From NCBI RefSeq assembly GCF_001704415.2, contig NC_030822.1:54305345-54369344 (forward strand): 64,000 nt of DNA, given 5' to 3'. The notes beneath the pieces were generated by a model. It searched no databases and was not told the DNA's origin. It saw only the letters and a list, made by a program, of their open reading frames with translations. Origin of the DNA: Capra hircus. Taxonomy: Eukaryota; Chordata; Mammalia; Artiodactyla; Bovidae. Each line of letters opens with the position of its first letter. Position 1 is the first letter of the stretch. Shown one piece after another: positions 43,183 through 53,937 of this stretch. The position numbers were made by a program, and so were the translations under genes.

Positions 43183-45785
43183 TTCAGTTCAGTTCAGTCA
43201 CTCAGTCGTGTCCGACTCTTTGCAACCCCATGAATCGCAGCACGCCAGGCCTCCCTGTCCATCACCAACTCCCAAGTTCACCCAAACTCATGTGCATTGA
43301 GTCAGTGATGCCATCCAGCCATCTCATCCTCTGTCGTCCCCTTCTCCTCCTGCCCCCAATCCCTCCCAGCATCAGGGTCTTTTCCAATGAGTTAACACTT
43401 CGCATGAGGTGGCCAAAGTACTGGAGTTTCAGCCTCAGCATCAGTCCTTCCAATGAACACCCAAGACTGATCTCCTTTAGTATGGACTGGTTGGATCTCC
43501 TTGCAGTCCAAGGGACTTGTAAGAGTCTTCTCCAACACCACAGTTCAATAGCATCAATTCTTCAGCGCTCAGCTTTCTTCACAGCCCAACTCATGTCCAT
43601 ACATGACCACTGGAAAAAACCATAGCCTTGACTAGACGGACTTTTGTTGGCAAAGTAATATCTCTGCTTTTGAATATGCTATCTAGGTTGGTCATAACTT
43701 TCCTTCCAAGGAGTAAGCGTCTTTTAATTTCATGGCTGCAGTCACCATCTGCAGTGATTTTGGAGCCCCAGAAAATAAAGTCTGACACTGTTTTCACTGT
43801 TTCCCCATGAAAGTGAAGTGATGGGACCAGACGCCATGATCTTTGTTTTCTGGATGTTGAGCTTTAAGCCAATTTTTTCACTCTCCTCTTTCACTCTTAT
43901 CAAGAGGCTCTTTAATTCCTCTTCACTTTCTGCCATAAGTGTGGTGTCATCTGCATATCTGAGGTTATTGATATTTCTCCCTGCAATCTTGATTCCAGCT
44001 TGTGCTTCTTCCAGTCCAGCGTTTCTCGTGATATACTCTGCGTAGAAGTTAAATAAGCAGGGTGACAATATACAGCCTTAACGTACTCCTTTTCCTATTT
44101 GGAACCAGTCTGTTGTTCCATGTCCAGTTCTAACTGTTGCTTCCTGACCTGCATATAGGTTTCTCAAGAGGCAGGTCAGGTGGTCTGGTATTCCCATCTC
44201 TTTCAGAATTTTCTACAGTTTATTGTGATCCACACAGTCAAAGGCTTTGGCATAGTCCATAAAACAGAAATAGATGTTTTTCTGGAACTCTTTTGCTTTT
44301 TTGATGATCCAGTAGACGTTGGCAATTTTTTTTTTTTTAAAACAAGAACTCAATTTTTTATTTCATCATTTCTTGCATTTGAAGTACTCCTCGATGACAT
44401 CCTTGGCCTGAGATTCTTTGCCATAGTCCTTAACCACCACACAACTGCAACCAACCACTTTACCGGGTTTTCCCTCTCTGTCAATTTTACAGAGGCCTAC
44501 CCATTCCCCTAGTTTCTTGTTGTCATCAACCTTAATCAGGTTGATTTGATGCTCAGCACAAAGGGCCTCCACCAACTTGACATACATAGGCTCATCACAG
44601 TTGGATGCAAGCACACATAGATGGGCTTGGCGCTTGTCTAAAGCTTTCGCAGCTTCGCGAATTCCACGTGCTAAGCCATCGTGGATGAGGGCGGTCTTCA
44701 GCACCTCTTGCAGAGCAGTATTAACGTCCATTACACCTCCAGCAGCAATGCCTTCCTCGGCCATGGCGGTGGGTTACGGGTGGAGCCGAATCTTGAATGC
44801 ACCCGAGCCTCCGCCTCCGCGCGGCTCCGCGGCGGCAGGGAAAGAGCAGACGTTGGCAATTTTATCTCTGGTTCCTCTGCCTTTTCTAAAACCAGCTTGA
44901 ACATCTGGAAGTTCACGGTTCACGTATTGCTGAAGCCTGGCTTGGAGAATTTTGAGCATTACTTCACTAGCCTGTTAGATGAGTGCAATTGTGCAGTAGT
45001 TCGAGCATTCTTTGGCATTTTCTTTGGGATTGGAATGAAAACTGACCTTTTCCAGTCCTGTGGCCACTGCTGAGTTTTCCAAATTTTCTGGCATATTGAG
45101 TGCAGCACTTTCACAGCATCATCTTTCAGGATTTGAAATAGCTCCACTGGAATTCCATCACCTCCACTAGCTTTGTTTGTAGTGATGCTCTCTAAGGCCC
45201 ACTTGACTTCACATTCCAGGATGTCTGGCTCTAGGTGAGTGATCACACCATCGTGATTATCGGGGTCATGAAGATTGTTTTTGTTCAGTTCTTCTGTGTA
45301 TTCTTGCCCCCTCTTCTTAATATCTTCTGCTTGTGTTAGGTCCATACCATTTCTGTCCTTTATCGAGCCCATCTTTGAATGAAATGTTCCCTTGGTATAT
45401 CTAATTTTCTTAAAGAGGTCCTTAATCTTTCCCATTCTGTTGTTTTCCTCTATTTCTTTGCATTGATTGCTGAGGAAGGCTTTCTTATCTCTCCTTACTA
45501 TTCTTTGGAACTCTGCATTCAGATGGGAATATCTTTCTTTTACTCCTTTGCTTTTCACCTCTCTTCTTTTCACACCTATTTGTAAGGCCTCCTCAGACAG
45601 CCATTTTGCTTTTTTTGCATTTCTTCATGGAGATGGTCTTGATCCCTGTCTCCTGTACAATATCATGAACCTCCGTCCATAGTTCATCAGGCACTCTGTC
45701 TATCAGATCTAGTCCCTTAAATCTATTTCTCACTTCCACTGTATAATCATAAGGGATTTGATTTAGGTCATACCTGAATGGTCTA
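43183..45785 (-). mobile_element. Long BovB LINE copy, interrupted by an RPS12 retrocopy
   Basis: This is the longest BovB in the window, covering about 2.1 kb of element after removing the retrocopy. A 204-codon open piece (45,573-44,959) includes the N-terminal part of the reverse transcriptase (ASGGDGIPVELFQILKDDAV). Downstream pieces hold RYADDTTLMAESEEELKSLL and the C-terminal end. Frameshifts and stops separate the pieces, so no active protein is expected. Confidence 0.92.
44330..44847 (-). pseudogene. RPS12: RPS12 processed retrocopy with intact ORF
   Basis: An intronless copy of ribosomal protein S12, a component of the small (40S) ribosomal subunit. The open frame (44,764-44,366) is complete, 132 codons, the normal family length. 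It differs from the human protein, as I recall it, only at position 101, where Arg is replaced by Gly in the EGKP-R-KVVG context. The 5' end reaches the normal mRNA start (ctctttccctgccgccg, a 5'-TOP leader). The 3' end carries an AATAAA signal (44,362-44,357) and a poly-A tract. A perfect 16-base target duplication agacgttggcaatttt lies at 44,314-44,329 and 44,848-44,863. All this shows L1-mediated retroposition into the BovB element. Whether it is transcribed is unknown; without its own promoter it is most simply a young processed pseudogene. Confidence 0.95.
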
Positions 45786-45965
45786 GTGCTCAGTGATGTC
45801 CAACTCTTTGTCACCCCATGGACTGTAGCCTGGCAGGCTCCTCCATCCATGGGATTTTCCAAGCAAGAATACTGGAGTGGATTGACATTTCCTTCTCCAG
45901 GGGGTCTTCCCAGGTCTTGGTCACAGTGCAGGCAGACTCGTTACGTCTGAGCCACCAGGGGGAAT
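45786..45965 (-). mobile_element. Bov-tA/Bov-A2 SINE
   Basis: The minus strand reads ccctggtggctcagacgtaa at the head and cagtccatggggtgacaaag near the end. The tRNA part is shortened. Confidence 0.8.
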
Positions 45966-46469
45966 CACTTTAGCCTGTCACTGTTACGTTTTCCATGCTC
46001 TATTATCTTGTTTTTAAGAAGCTTCTGTTTGGCTTTAATCAAGACTTCTGAAATTTGACAATAGTTTCACATTTGATAAATAATATGTTAATATAATCAT
46101 ATGACTTTTCTCCTTTAAGCTATTTTAGCTCTAAAGCTTTTTGTTTTAAGCTCTTACCAGTTAACATAAAGATACTTCTTGGAATGATAACACTTTAGAG
46201 CTGAGCATGGCCATAACCTTCAGCTCACTGATATCACAGAAATCAGTAGGGGCTTGAAGATTCACCTCAGTGAGGGTGGAAGTGAGGGTGGGTAGAGCAC
46301 CAAAGACATAAAAAGATTCAGCTGAGAGAAGCCCCAGGTGGCTCTCACCTGCCTGCAGGTTGCAGGCTCCAGTGAAAGCAGACCACTCTCTTCATTTCCC
46401 CTTTGACCTTGCTCTTTCCTTTGGCTGCTAAGAACACCCTTCTAAACCCCGTAGTCTTGCTATCCAAAT
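45966..46469. other. Intergenic sequence upstream of BACE1
   Basis: This is A/T-rich then mixed sequence with no recognisable gene or repeat. Confidence 0.45.
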
Positions 46470-46690
46470 CTCTGCTCTTAGAAAATCCACCCATTCTTTA
46501 AGGTTCAAATTAAATATTACTTCCTCCCTCTGAGTCTTCCCAGGGACTCTCCCACCCCCAAACCCCTACTTCTTAAAGTCCCATCATTCTGTGTGCTGCA
46601 CGTGCATTTTAAATTTCTCTCTGTGGCCCCAGGGCCTGGCAGAGTGCCTGGCATACAGCGGGTGCTCCAGAAATGCCCAGTGAAGGACTA
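46470..46690 (+). repeat. LINE2 3'-end fragment in the distal BACE1 promoter
   Basis: It reads cattctttaaggttcaaatt, ggcctggcagagtgcctggc and gggtgctccagaaatgcc, an old LINE2 3' end about 200 bases upstream of the BACE1 transcript start. Confidence 0.6.
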
Positions 46691-46699
46691 ACGGAATGA

Positions 46700-46894
46700 G
46701 AAAGGTCAGCCACCACTCCATCTCCACAGCCCTTCCCGCGCAGCCAGGGTTCTGCAGGGTGGACTCCGGCTCGGCAGAGGGCATCCCAGACCCCTCACCA
46801 ACCCCGGAAGCCAGGCTGCCTGCCGTGGGAGGACTACACTTCCCAGCAATCCCAGGGAAAAGCGAAAACCCTTTGGCTTTGACAGCCACCACCA
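46700..46894 (+). promoter_or_regulatory. BACE1: BACE1 proximal promoter
   Basis: This TATA-less, GC-rich region lies immediately upstream of the mRNA start inferred from the human leader. A near-consensus ZNF143 site (actacacttcccagcaatc) lies at 46,833-46,851, about 45-60 bases upstream of the start. Consensus for comparison: ACTACAATTCCCAGCATGC. Confidence 0.7.
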
Positions 46895-47356
46895 CAAGTC
46901 TTTCCGCCTCCCCGGGCTGCCTGGGAGCTGGGAGCTGGGATTATGGTGGCCTGAGCAGCAAACGCAGCCGCAGGAGCCTGGAGCCCCTGACCCTTCCCCT
47001 GCCGCCGCCCCACTAGGAAGACCAGGAAAGCAGCCTCAGATCTGCCATGCCTGCCCCGCCCAGCCCCCCGGGGGGCCCGAGACGGCCTCTCCCGGACCGC
47101 CGCTGAGGCTGGACCACCAGCCAGATGTAGCCGGGCTCCGGAGCCGTCTCCTCCCCTTCTGTCTCTGAGGATCTCTCCTGTCTGATCCCCACCGCCTGGC
47201 CCAGGGGCTGGCCGAGGGGCCTGCAGGCTCTGGAGCCCTGATGCCTTCCTGCTCACTCTCCTGAGAAGCCACCTCTAGCACCCAGAGTTGGGGGCAGGCC
47301 CCAGGGACGGACTTGGGCCAAAGTGAGCCCAGAGTGCCCCAAGGCCAGGGCCCACC
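46895..47356 (+). promoter_or_regulatory. BACE1: BACE1 5' leader with four upstream ORFs
   Basis: The leader starts caagtctttccgcctcc, matching the human mRNA 5' end as I recall it. It is about 462 bases and GC-rich. Four upstream ATGs open short frames that all close before the main start: 46,943-46,954 (ATG plus two codons), 47,047-47,106 (19 codons), 47,125-47,130 (ATG followed directly by TAG), and 47,241-47,264 (7 codons). Human BACE1 has the same arrangement, known to limit translation in normal conditions and to be relieved under stress with eIF2-alpha phosphorylation. Confidence 0.85.
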
Positions 47357-47617
47357 ATGGCCCAAGCACTGCCCTGGCTCCTTCTGTGGATGGGCTCCGG
47401 GGTGCTACCTGCCCACGGCTCCCAGCCCGGCATCCGGCTGCCCTTGCGAAGTGGGCTGGGGGGTGCCCCCCTGGGGCTGCGGCTGCCCCGGGAGACCGAC
47501 GAGGAGTCTGAGGAGCCCGGCCGGAGGGGCAGCTTTGTGGAGATGGTGGACAACCTGAGGGGCAAGTCCGGGCAGGGCTACTACGTGGAGATGACCGTGG
47601 GCAGCCCCCCACAGACG
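47357..47617 (+). CDS. BACE1: BACE1 exon 1 coding part (residues 1-87)
   Basis: Beta-secretase 1 is a membrane-bound aspartic protease of the secretory/endosomal system that makes the first cut in the amyloid precursor protein. The ATG at 47,357 is in a strong context (cccaccATGg). The 87 codons give the signal peptide (MAQALPWLLLWMGSGVLPAH, about residues 1-21), the propeptide ending at the furin-type site RLPR (residues 42-45), and the mature N-terminus ETDEE. They end at GSPPQT before the donor ACG|gtaaggt. Against the human protein from memory there are only a few substitutions, all in the signal/pro region or just after it (Ser14, Ser22, Pro24, Ser51). The gene is divergent from CEP164, with about 10 kb between their starts. 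Confidence 0.98.
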
Positions 47618-49084
47618 GTAAGGTTGCTGGGCCAGCACTGCCCTCCCTCCTCATGAGCCGAGGAAGAGAGGCTGGGGGTGTAGCATGCAGGGGGTTCCTG
47701 CTAAAACGGGGGCTGCAAGGTGCGGGCTGGAGGGATCCTCTCCCAAACATATCCTCTGGGATCATAGCGGCAGCAGTCAGCCCCAAAGCCCCGCTTCCCA
47801 CTTCCCTTCCCCTCACAGGCTTTGACTGTCCTCCCCTCACTCCTAGTCTTATACACACACCCCTCAGGAAGGATTTGAGGGCAAGAAAAACACGTGGATG
47901 GGGGAGGCCTGATCTGGTGAAGAGTCCAAACCACAGGGGCTGTGAACAGGTGTCAGCCCACACCATGCCTGAGTCTCCCCACCCCTTTGCTCTGGGTCTT
48001 GGTCCCCCAATCTCAGCATCTAGGGTTCTGACCAAGGGATCCTGGCATGAGTTGGATCAGCCCTTTTCTCCCTCTGTCTGGGCGGCCGCAGGGCAGTGAA
48101 GCGAGGTTTCTTGTGACCTCCACTCTAGCCAGAAGCTGTGAGCTGAGTGTTGCCTTCCCCAGTCCCTCCTTCCTCCCCACCCCTTTGCAGCCTGCATTTC
48201 AGCCCCTCCCCCACCTGATGCCTCCCTGAGCACTGGCCAGAGGGAACTGAACTGAGCCTGGGGAAAGGACAGATCATAAATTGCATACAGCGAAGGAGCC
48301 AGAACCCCCTTCTAAGCATGAGACTCTTTCCATGAGCTGATAGGTGCTTGGGGGTGGCAGCAATGGAGAAAACACTGCCTGCCAGATCCCCATGCCCTGT
48401 GCTTCCTGACAGTCCTCCAAGGTACCTCCTAGGTGGCCATGGAGGGTGCAACCTTTGCGCCTCTGCCTGGGTAGGAGTTGGCCACGAGCAGCCCTCCGTG
48501 GGGTTGCTGTGGCTGACCTCTGTGAGCATTTGCCTCCTCAGTGGGGAGTCCTGGGCACGGGTAGCAGGATGGCTGAGTGTGTGCTGGTGAGTGTCACCTT
48601 GAATCTGAGCCACCCCCCTCCCCCGGATCTGTGTCTGGGAGGCTCGTCCTTGGGAGGGTCGGTGAAGGTGGGAGTGTGTCTATGGGCAGAGGGAACCGCT
48701 ACACTTCCTGGACTTCCCAACAGCACTTACACCAAATCTGGGGGAGAAGCACAGCCCCCACCTTTCCAATTACCTGATGGAAGCAAGACTTCCAAGGTCC
48801 ATGCCACCCAGGCCTATCTCCCACCCCCCACCCCCCAGTGGATCCAAGGCTCTGGGCTCCCCCACTTAGCCCTCCTCTTACCTGTGCACTATAAACAGAC
48901 TGGAGTCAGTAAAAGGACACAGTCTGAATCCAGGCCTCTAGCAGCCTGAGCCAACAGGAGGCCAGGTGTTGTGAGGGAGCAGGAAGCTGTGGGACCTGGT
49001 TTCTCTTCCCGTTTCTGCTACTGATGTGCTGTGCAAATTGTGCATAGATCCTGTGACATGGACACAGGACAGGCTGTGGGACCA
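47618..49084 (+). other. BACE1 intron 1, proximal part
   Basis: Intron 1 (47,618-61,965, about 14.3 kb) begins here. This part is GC-rich, with no repeats recognised and no convincing exon in either strand. Confidence 0.6.
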
Positions 49085-49322
49085 ACAAGAGCTTCGGGGT
49101 CAGACAGACCCGGAATGCCAGCTCCACAACCCACAGCCTTTCCTTTTCCCAGCTGTGTGGCCTTGGGAAAATTATATAACCTCTCTGAGGCTCTTGCTGT
49201 GTCTTTAAAATGGGTGATATGAGATCTCCTTTGCAAGGTGATGGTGAGGATTAACAGAGACTTTGTCGGTGAAAGCATCTAAAACAATGCACCTAGACAT
49301 ATACTTGACCTCCAGTAGATGT
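49085..49322 (+). repeat. MIR SINE
   Basis: It reads ttcccagctgtgtggccttg, ataacctctctgaggctctt and aaaatgggtgatatgagatc in MIR order. Confidence 0.8.
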
Positions 49323-49902
49323 GAAATCACTTTCTTCTAACTTGCCTGGCCACTTCTGCCTCTTCTGTGTTCTGCAAGGAAGCATAAAACCTTGAGTGTT
49401 CTGAGCCTCCACATGTTACATGTAGAACGTGTAAATGGGGGGCCTATTAACCATACTTCCTTGGACCCTTGAGATAAAGTGTACACATTGACAGAGAGCA
49501 ATTTCCCAATAAATGTCAGCTCCCTCCCCCTCCTTCCCAGGAGTCGGGAAAGTGGGCTCAAAGTTCAGCACCAGCCCAAGGAGCCCGTGGCAGATGGGGC
49601 AACTCTGGGGGTTGTCTTACAGCTCCCAGGCCAACACCGGCCAGTCTGCGCGCTCTTGGGTGACTTCAGTTCTCCCCCCAGCAGTCTGGGAGAAGGATGC
49701 CCTTTTTCCTGACCCTGGGGTTTGGAAGCACCAAATGAGAATGTGACAGGCACAGTGCCCTGAACAAGTAACTGTGAAACTTGGGGTGCACTTTCTGTGT
49801 GCCAGGCAACTAATTGCTGGGTTTGGGAGACTGGGACACAAAGAGACAGGAAATGTATTTTCTGCCTCAGAGAGCTTTCGTGTGGAAGTGAAAATTTAAG
49901 TC

Positions 49903-50030
49903 CCTGGAGGAGGAAATGGCAACCCACTCCAGTATTCTTGCCTGGAGAGTCCCATGGATGGCAAAGCCTGGTGGGCTATGGTCCATAGGGTCACAGAAGA
50001 ATCAGACACGACTGAAGCGACTTCGCACCA
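49903..50030 (+). mobile_element. Bov-A2 SINE monomer
   Basis: It begins ggaggaggaaatggcaaccc and ends atcagacacgactgaagcga; a BovA body without a tRNA head. Confidence 0.9.
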
Positions 50031-50184
50031 TGCATCCATACCTAGGTCAGAATCTCAGGCTGAATCTCAGGTTTGAAAATTACTGATCTGTAATACAGTG
50101 GAGTGGATGCTGTAGGTGTTATTTGCTTTAAAAAAAATTTTTTTTTCCATCTATACTCTTCTGAGGGAGGGGTTCTTTTCTTCA

Positions 50185-50312
50185 CTTTATTTATTTACTT
50201 TGGCCAAATCATATGGCATGTGGGATGTTAGTTCCCCAACCAGGGACTGAACCCATGACCGCTGCAGTGGAAGTATGGAGTCCTAACCACTGAACCACCA
50301 GGGAAGTCCCTA
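50185..50312 (-). mobile_element. CHR-type tRNA SINE
   Basis: The minus strand reads ggacttccctggtggttcag at the head and gtggccaaagtaaataaat-like sequence at the tail. It is antisense to BACE1. Confidence 0.88.
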
Positions 50313-50339
50313 TAGATGTCCCGGAGGAGGTGAAAATCA

Positions 50340-50950
50340 GGCAAGGTCTCACAGAGATGTGCTGTGAGCATCTGTGAGCATGGCCTTGAAGGATGGATAG
50401 GAGGGGCGAGACTGCTTCCGTGAAGAAAGGTCCCCCAAACGGTGGGCTTCCCTTGTGCATCCACTCCTTCCCACCATCTCCCCCGAGACCAAGTGAGGAC
50501 ACAGTGAACGAGAGAACGAGTTCTGTGTGTCTGGGTTTATGCGTGCTTGTTCAGGAGACAGTGAGAAACCCAGGCCGGACTGTGGTCTGCCAAAGTGAGG
50601 GGAAAATTGAATTTGTGCAGCAGAATGACAAAAGAAGCAATCTGTTAGAAAGAAACATTTGGATTTTAGAAAGAATGGGACTGAGGGATGCAGGTAGCAG
50701 GAGGCTGTATCACAAAGGTCCAAGTGTGGAGGGCTGTGACAAGGATGGCGTGAGGCTGTAAGCAGGGGAAATGGGAAGGAGACCGGGCTGCAAGGGACGG
50801 TGTGAAGCAGTTAGACCAGACTTGGTAACACTGGTGTGAGGGTGAGGAAGAAGGTGTCAAAGATGATTTCAAGATTCCCATCTGGGATGAATTAGAAAAT
50901 GACAAGACCATTTGTGAGAAAGCTGGCAGCCGGGGATGGTTTAGGAGTGT
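50340..50950 (+). repeat. Ancient interspersed repeat (LINE2-like)
   Basis: Degraded; phrases gagcatggccttgaaggatg, aaggagaccgggctgcaagg and ggtgtcaaagatgatttcaa. Confidence 0.42.
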
Positions 50951-51185
50951 GGATATACGAATATATCTTTGTATTTATGGTTACAGTTTATAAAAGTTTT
51001 AAAATAAACTCTATATAGATTATTTTGTTCTTTCCAGTGATTCCTGCATTATATAAAAAGGTCTTAACCATTTTAAGATTCTAGCAGAAGAAATGGGGAC
51101 TGAAAAATAACTAGCCAGTTGGCTGGTCAGTAAACTGGACCCTGTCTCACCCTTTACTTCCCCCTCAGCCTTGCGTGTGTGCTGT

Positions 51186-51408
51186 GCCAAATCACTTCAG
51201 TCATGGCCGACTCTTTGCAGCCCTATGGACTGTAGCCCGCCAGGCTCCTCTGTCCATGGGGTTCTCCAGGCAAGAATACTGGACTGGGTTGTCATGCCCT
51301 CCTCCAGGGGATCTTCCCAACCAAGGGATCAAACCCACGTCTCTTATGTCTCTTGCATTGGCAGATGGATTCTTTACCATTAGTCCTACCTGGGAAAGCC
51401 CTACTCAG
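51186..51408 (-). mobile_element. Bov-tA SINE
   Basis: The minus strand reads gggctttcccaggtaggact at the head and ggccatgactgaagtgattt at the end. Confidence 0.9.
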
Positions 51409-51529
51409 CCTTACTACCTATCTATTTGTGTATCTTGGAGGAGAAGAGAGTTTATTAGAGAGTTTATTAGAGATCCCGCTTCCATTTTCTCATCTCCCTT
51501 ACTGTATTCATTAGCATATGTCACTGTGT

Positions 51530-51690
51530 TTGTGACATATAAATTTCATAAAACACCAAGCTCTTGAGGACAATGTCCTTTTTAATTGATTATTTTTCTG
51601 CAGGATTTCATTTCTCCTTAGCTAATGTCTATGATAGCATCATACTCAGAAAAGGCACCTAAAAAGTGTTCAGCAAATGAATAAATAAAG
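51530..51690 (+). repeat. LINE2 3'-end fragment
   Basis: It reads ccaagctcttgaggacaatg, then gtgttcagcaaatgaataaa. Confidence 0.55.
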
Positions 51691-51869
51691 TGTAAGACTT
51701 CTAAGTAGAACTGTGGATGAGCCATTGTAAGTGCAGGGCTGGAGCTCTTCGAGAAAGCATTTTTATTCTCTTCGCTTCAATGAAAGAATGTCATCTCATT
51801 GGAAAGGTATGCATATCACCATCCAAACACAGGCTCATAATTTAACTGTTAGGATTGAAGTCTGGTGGT

Positions 51870-52600
51870 GGTCAATTTTCAGTTTCACAAATATTTGTTG
51901 AACACTTACCACGTACAAAAGAGAAGGATATGTCGGTCTTAGTCCTTGGAGCACTCATCATTTGGTGTAAGACCCAGATACGTAAGCGCCTAAATATCAC
52001 CTAAGACCAAGTACACTTGGTACAATGAGAAGTTAGTTCTCTGGTGGTCCAGTGGTTAAAACTCCACACTTCCACTGCAGGGGATGTGGGTTTGCTCCCT
52101 GGTTGGGAATTCTGCATGCTGCAAGGTACGGCCAAAAAAAAAAAAAAAACAGAAGAACAGTGAGTCTTAGAAGTATACAGAAAGCAGCGGCTACTTCTGA
52201 CAGTGTTAGGAAAGGCTTGCTAGAAAAGGTAGCATTTGAATATGGCCTAGAAAAATGAGAAAGCTTTGCTATTTGGAGAGTGGTTGGGGAGAAAAACTTC
52301 AAAAAGAGAGCCATGAGCTATGCTAAGAAGCTGGAAGTTGTGATAAGGATGCTGTGAGGCTGACTGGGGGTTGGGCTTCCTTCTGGAGGCAGCAGAGAGA
52401 CGGTCTAGTGAATTTTGGTTCCAGGAAAACATTCCCAGGCTGGAGAATGACTTGGATGGTCTAGAATCCAAGAAGAGGATCTCAGTTAGGACACATGGGT
52501 CTGAAAGAAGATGTGAAGGAGAAGTCTTCAGAGAGATGGCATCACCTGTCAGGTCAACTGGATGTTCCTTGCCACTTCCTTTGAACTTCTCTGACTGTGT
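51870..52600 (+). repeat. Ancient interspersed repeat, split by a SINE
   Basis: Degraded LINE2-like sequence (tcacaaatatttgttgaaca; gctgtgaggctgactggggg) interrupted by the CHR SINE at 52,031-52,149. Confidence 0.42.
52031..52149 (+). mobile_element. CHR-type tRNA SINE (short form)
   Basis: It has a tctctggtggtccagtggtt head, B box ggtttgctccc, and ends acggccaaaaaaaaaa. Confidence 0.88.
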
Positions 52601-52645
52601 TTGTGTCAGGGTATACAACAAAAGGAACAAGCTTTCAAAGCACAA

Positions 52646-52860
52646 TGTGCTTCCCAGATGGTTTAGTGGTAAACAATCTGTTTGTAATGCAGGAAATGCA
52701 GGAGACAGGTTGGATCCCTGGGTCAGGAAGATCCCTTTGAGGAGAAAGTGGCAACCCACTCCAGTATGCTTGCCTGGAAAATCCCATGAACAGAGGAGCC
52801 TGGCAGACTATAGCCCATGAAGTTGTAAAAGATTCAGACATGACTGAGCAATTGAGCACG
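52646..52860 (+). mobile_element. Bov-tA SINE
   Basis: It has a ttcccagatggtttagtggt head, weak B box ggttggatccc, and ends gactgagcaattgagcacg. Confidence 0.88.
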
Positions 52861-52889
52861 TTTAAAGCACAGTACAGTTTACCAAAATT

Positions 52890-53065
52890 CCATGTTTATT
52901 ATTATACTTTCATTACACAGGCAAGGTATTAGCATGTCCCTTTTGGGGAGGAGAAAACTGAGGCTCAAAGAGATTAAGTGCTTTGCTCCAAGTTATTCAG
53001 TTATGGAAGAACAGAGCTGGATTCAAATCCTGATCTTTGGATTCCAACTCCACATACTTGGCTGT
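52890..53065 (-). repeat. MIR SINE (antisense)
   Basis: It reads gagaaaactgaggctcaaag and ctggattcaaatcctgatct, the reverse complement of the MIR core. Confidence 0.75.
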
Positions 53066-53146
53066 TTCCAGCACTCTATAGTCTGGGACATATTGGTTGA
53101 CTTTGAGATGCCAGTGGACAATTCTTGTGGATGCAACCAGCTGAGA

Positions 53147-53364
53147 ATGAAAGTGAAAGTGTTAGTCACTCAGTTGTGTCTGACTCTTTGTGACCCCATG
53201 GACTGTAGCCCACCAGTCTCCTCTGTCCATAGGATTCTCCAGGCAAGAATACTGGAGTGGGTTGCCATTCCCTTCTCCAGGGGATTTTTTCCGACCTAGG
53301 GATTGAACCCAGGTCTTCTGCATTGCAGGCAGATTCTTTACTATCTGAGCCATCGGGGAAGCCC
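53147..53364 (-). mobile_element. Bov-tA SINE
   Basis: The minus strand reads gggcttccccgatggctcag at the head and cactttcactttc at the tail. Confidence 0.92.
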
Positions 53365-53584
53365 TCAGCTGAGAACGGGGATCTGGAAACCAGGAGAGAA
53401 GTTGGGACTGGACAGGAAGATTTGAGGATCACCTGTAGAGGGTTAGCTATGGAAGTCAAATTAGCAAACAGACTTATTCTTTGAGAGAATGGAGAGAGAA
53501 GAGAGAAATGATTAGGGGAAGAATATTGGGTACAGAGATCAAGAGAACAAAGAAAAGTAATCAGAAAAATAGAAGACTACAAGT

Positions 53585-53750
53585 GGGACTTCCCTAATGG
53601 TCCAGTGACTAAGACTCTGTGCTCCCAATGCAGGGGGCCCATGTTTGGTCACTGGTCAGGGAACTAGGTCCCACATGCTGCAATGAAGACTGAAGATCCT
53701 GAGTACTGCAAAGACCAGCATGGCCAAGTAAATGAATATTTTTAAAAAGA
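53585..53750 (+). mobile_element. CHR-type tRNA SINE
   Basis: It has a ggacttccctaatggtccag head, a B box changed to gtttggtcac, and a caagtaaatgaatattt tail. Confidence 0.88.
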
Positions 53751-53788
53751 AAGAAAATTATTAAGATTCAGGATCTCAAAACTCATGA

Positions 53789-53937
53789 AGGGACTTCCCT
53801 GGTGGTCCAGTGGCTAAGACTCCATGCTCCCAATGCAGGGGGCCAGGGTTCGATCCCTGGTGAAGGAACTAGGTCCCACATGCTGCAACTAAGACCAAGG
53901 GCAGACAAATAAATATTTAAAAAAAAAAAAAAAAAAC
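53789..53937 (+). mobile_element. CHR-type tRNA SINE
   Basis: It has a ggacttccctggtggtccag head, B box ggttcgatccc, and an acaaataaatatttaaa tail followed by a long poly-A, suggesting a fairly recent insertion. It lies only about 40 bases from the previous CHR copy. Confidence 0.92.

Noticed and set aside
44366..44764. RPS12 as a functional source gene.
   Set aside because: It has no introns, a poly-A tract and a perfect target duplication, so it is a retrocopy; the parental gene has introns.
46706..47638. Long minus-strand open frames overlapping BACE1 exon 1 (up to 260 codons).
   Set aside because: They are antisense shadows of a GC-rich exon, with proline/glycine/arginine-rich composition and no support for transcription. 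The known BACE1 antisense RNA overlaps a later exon outside the window.
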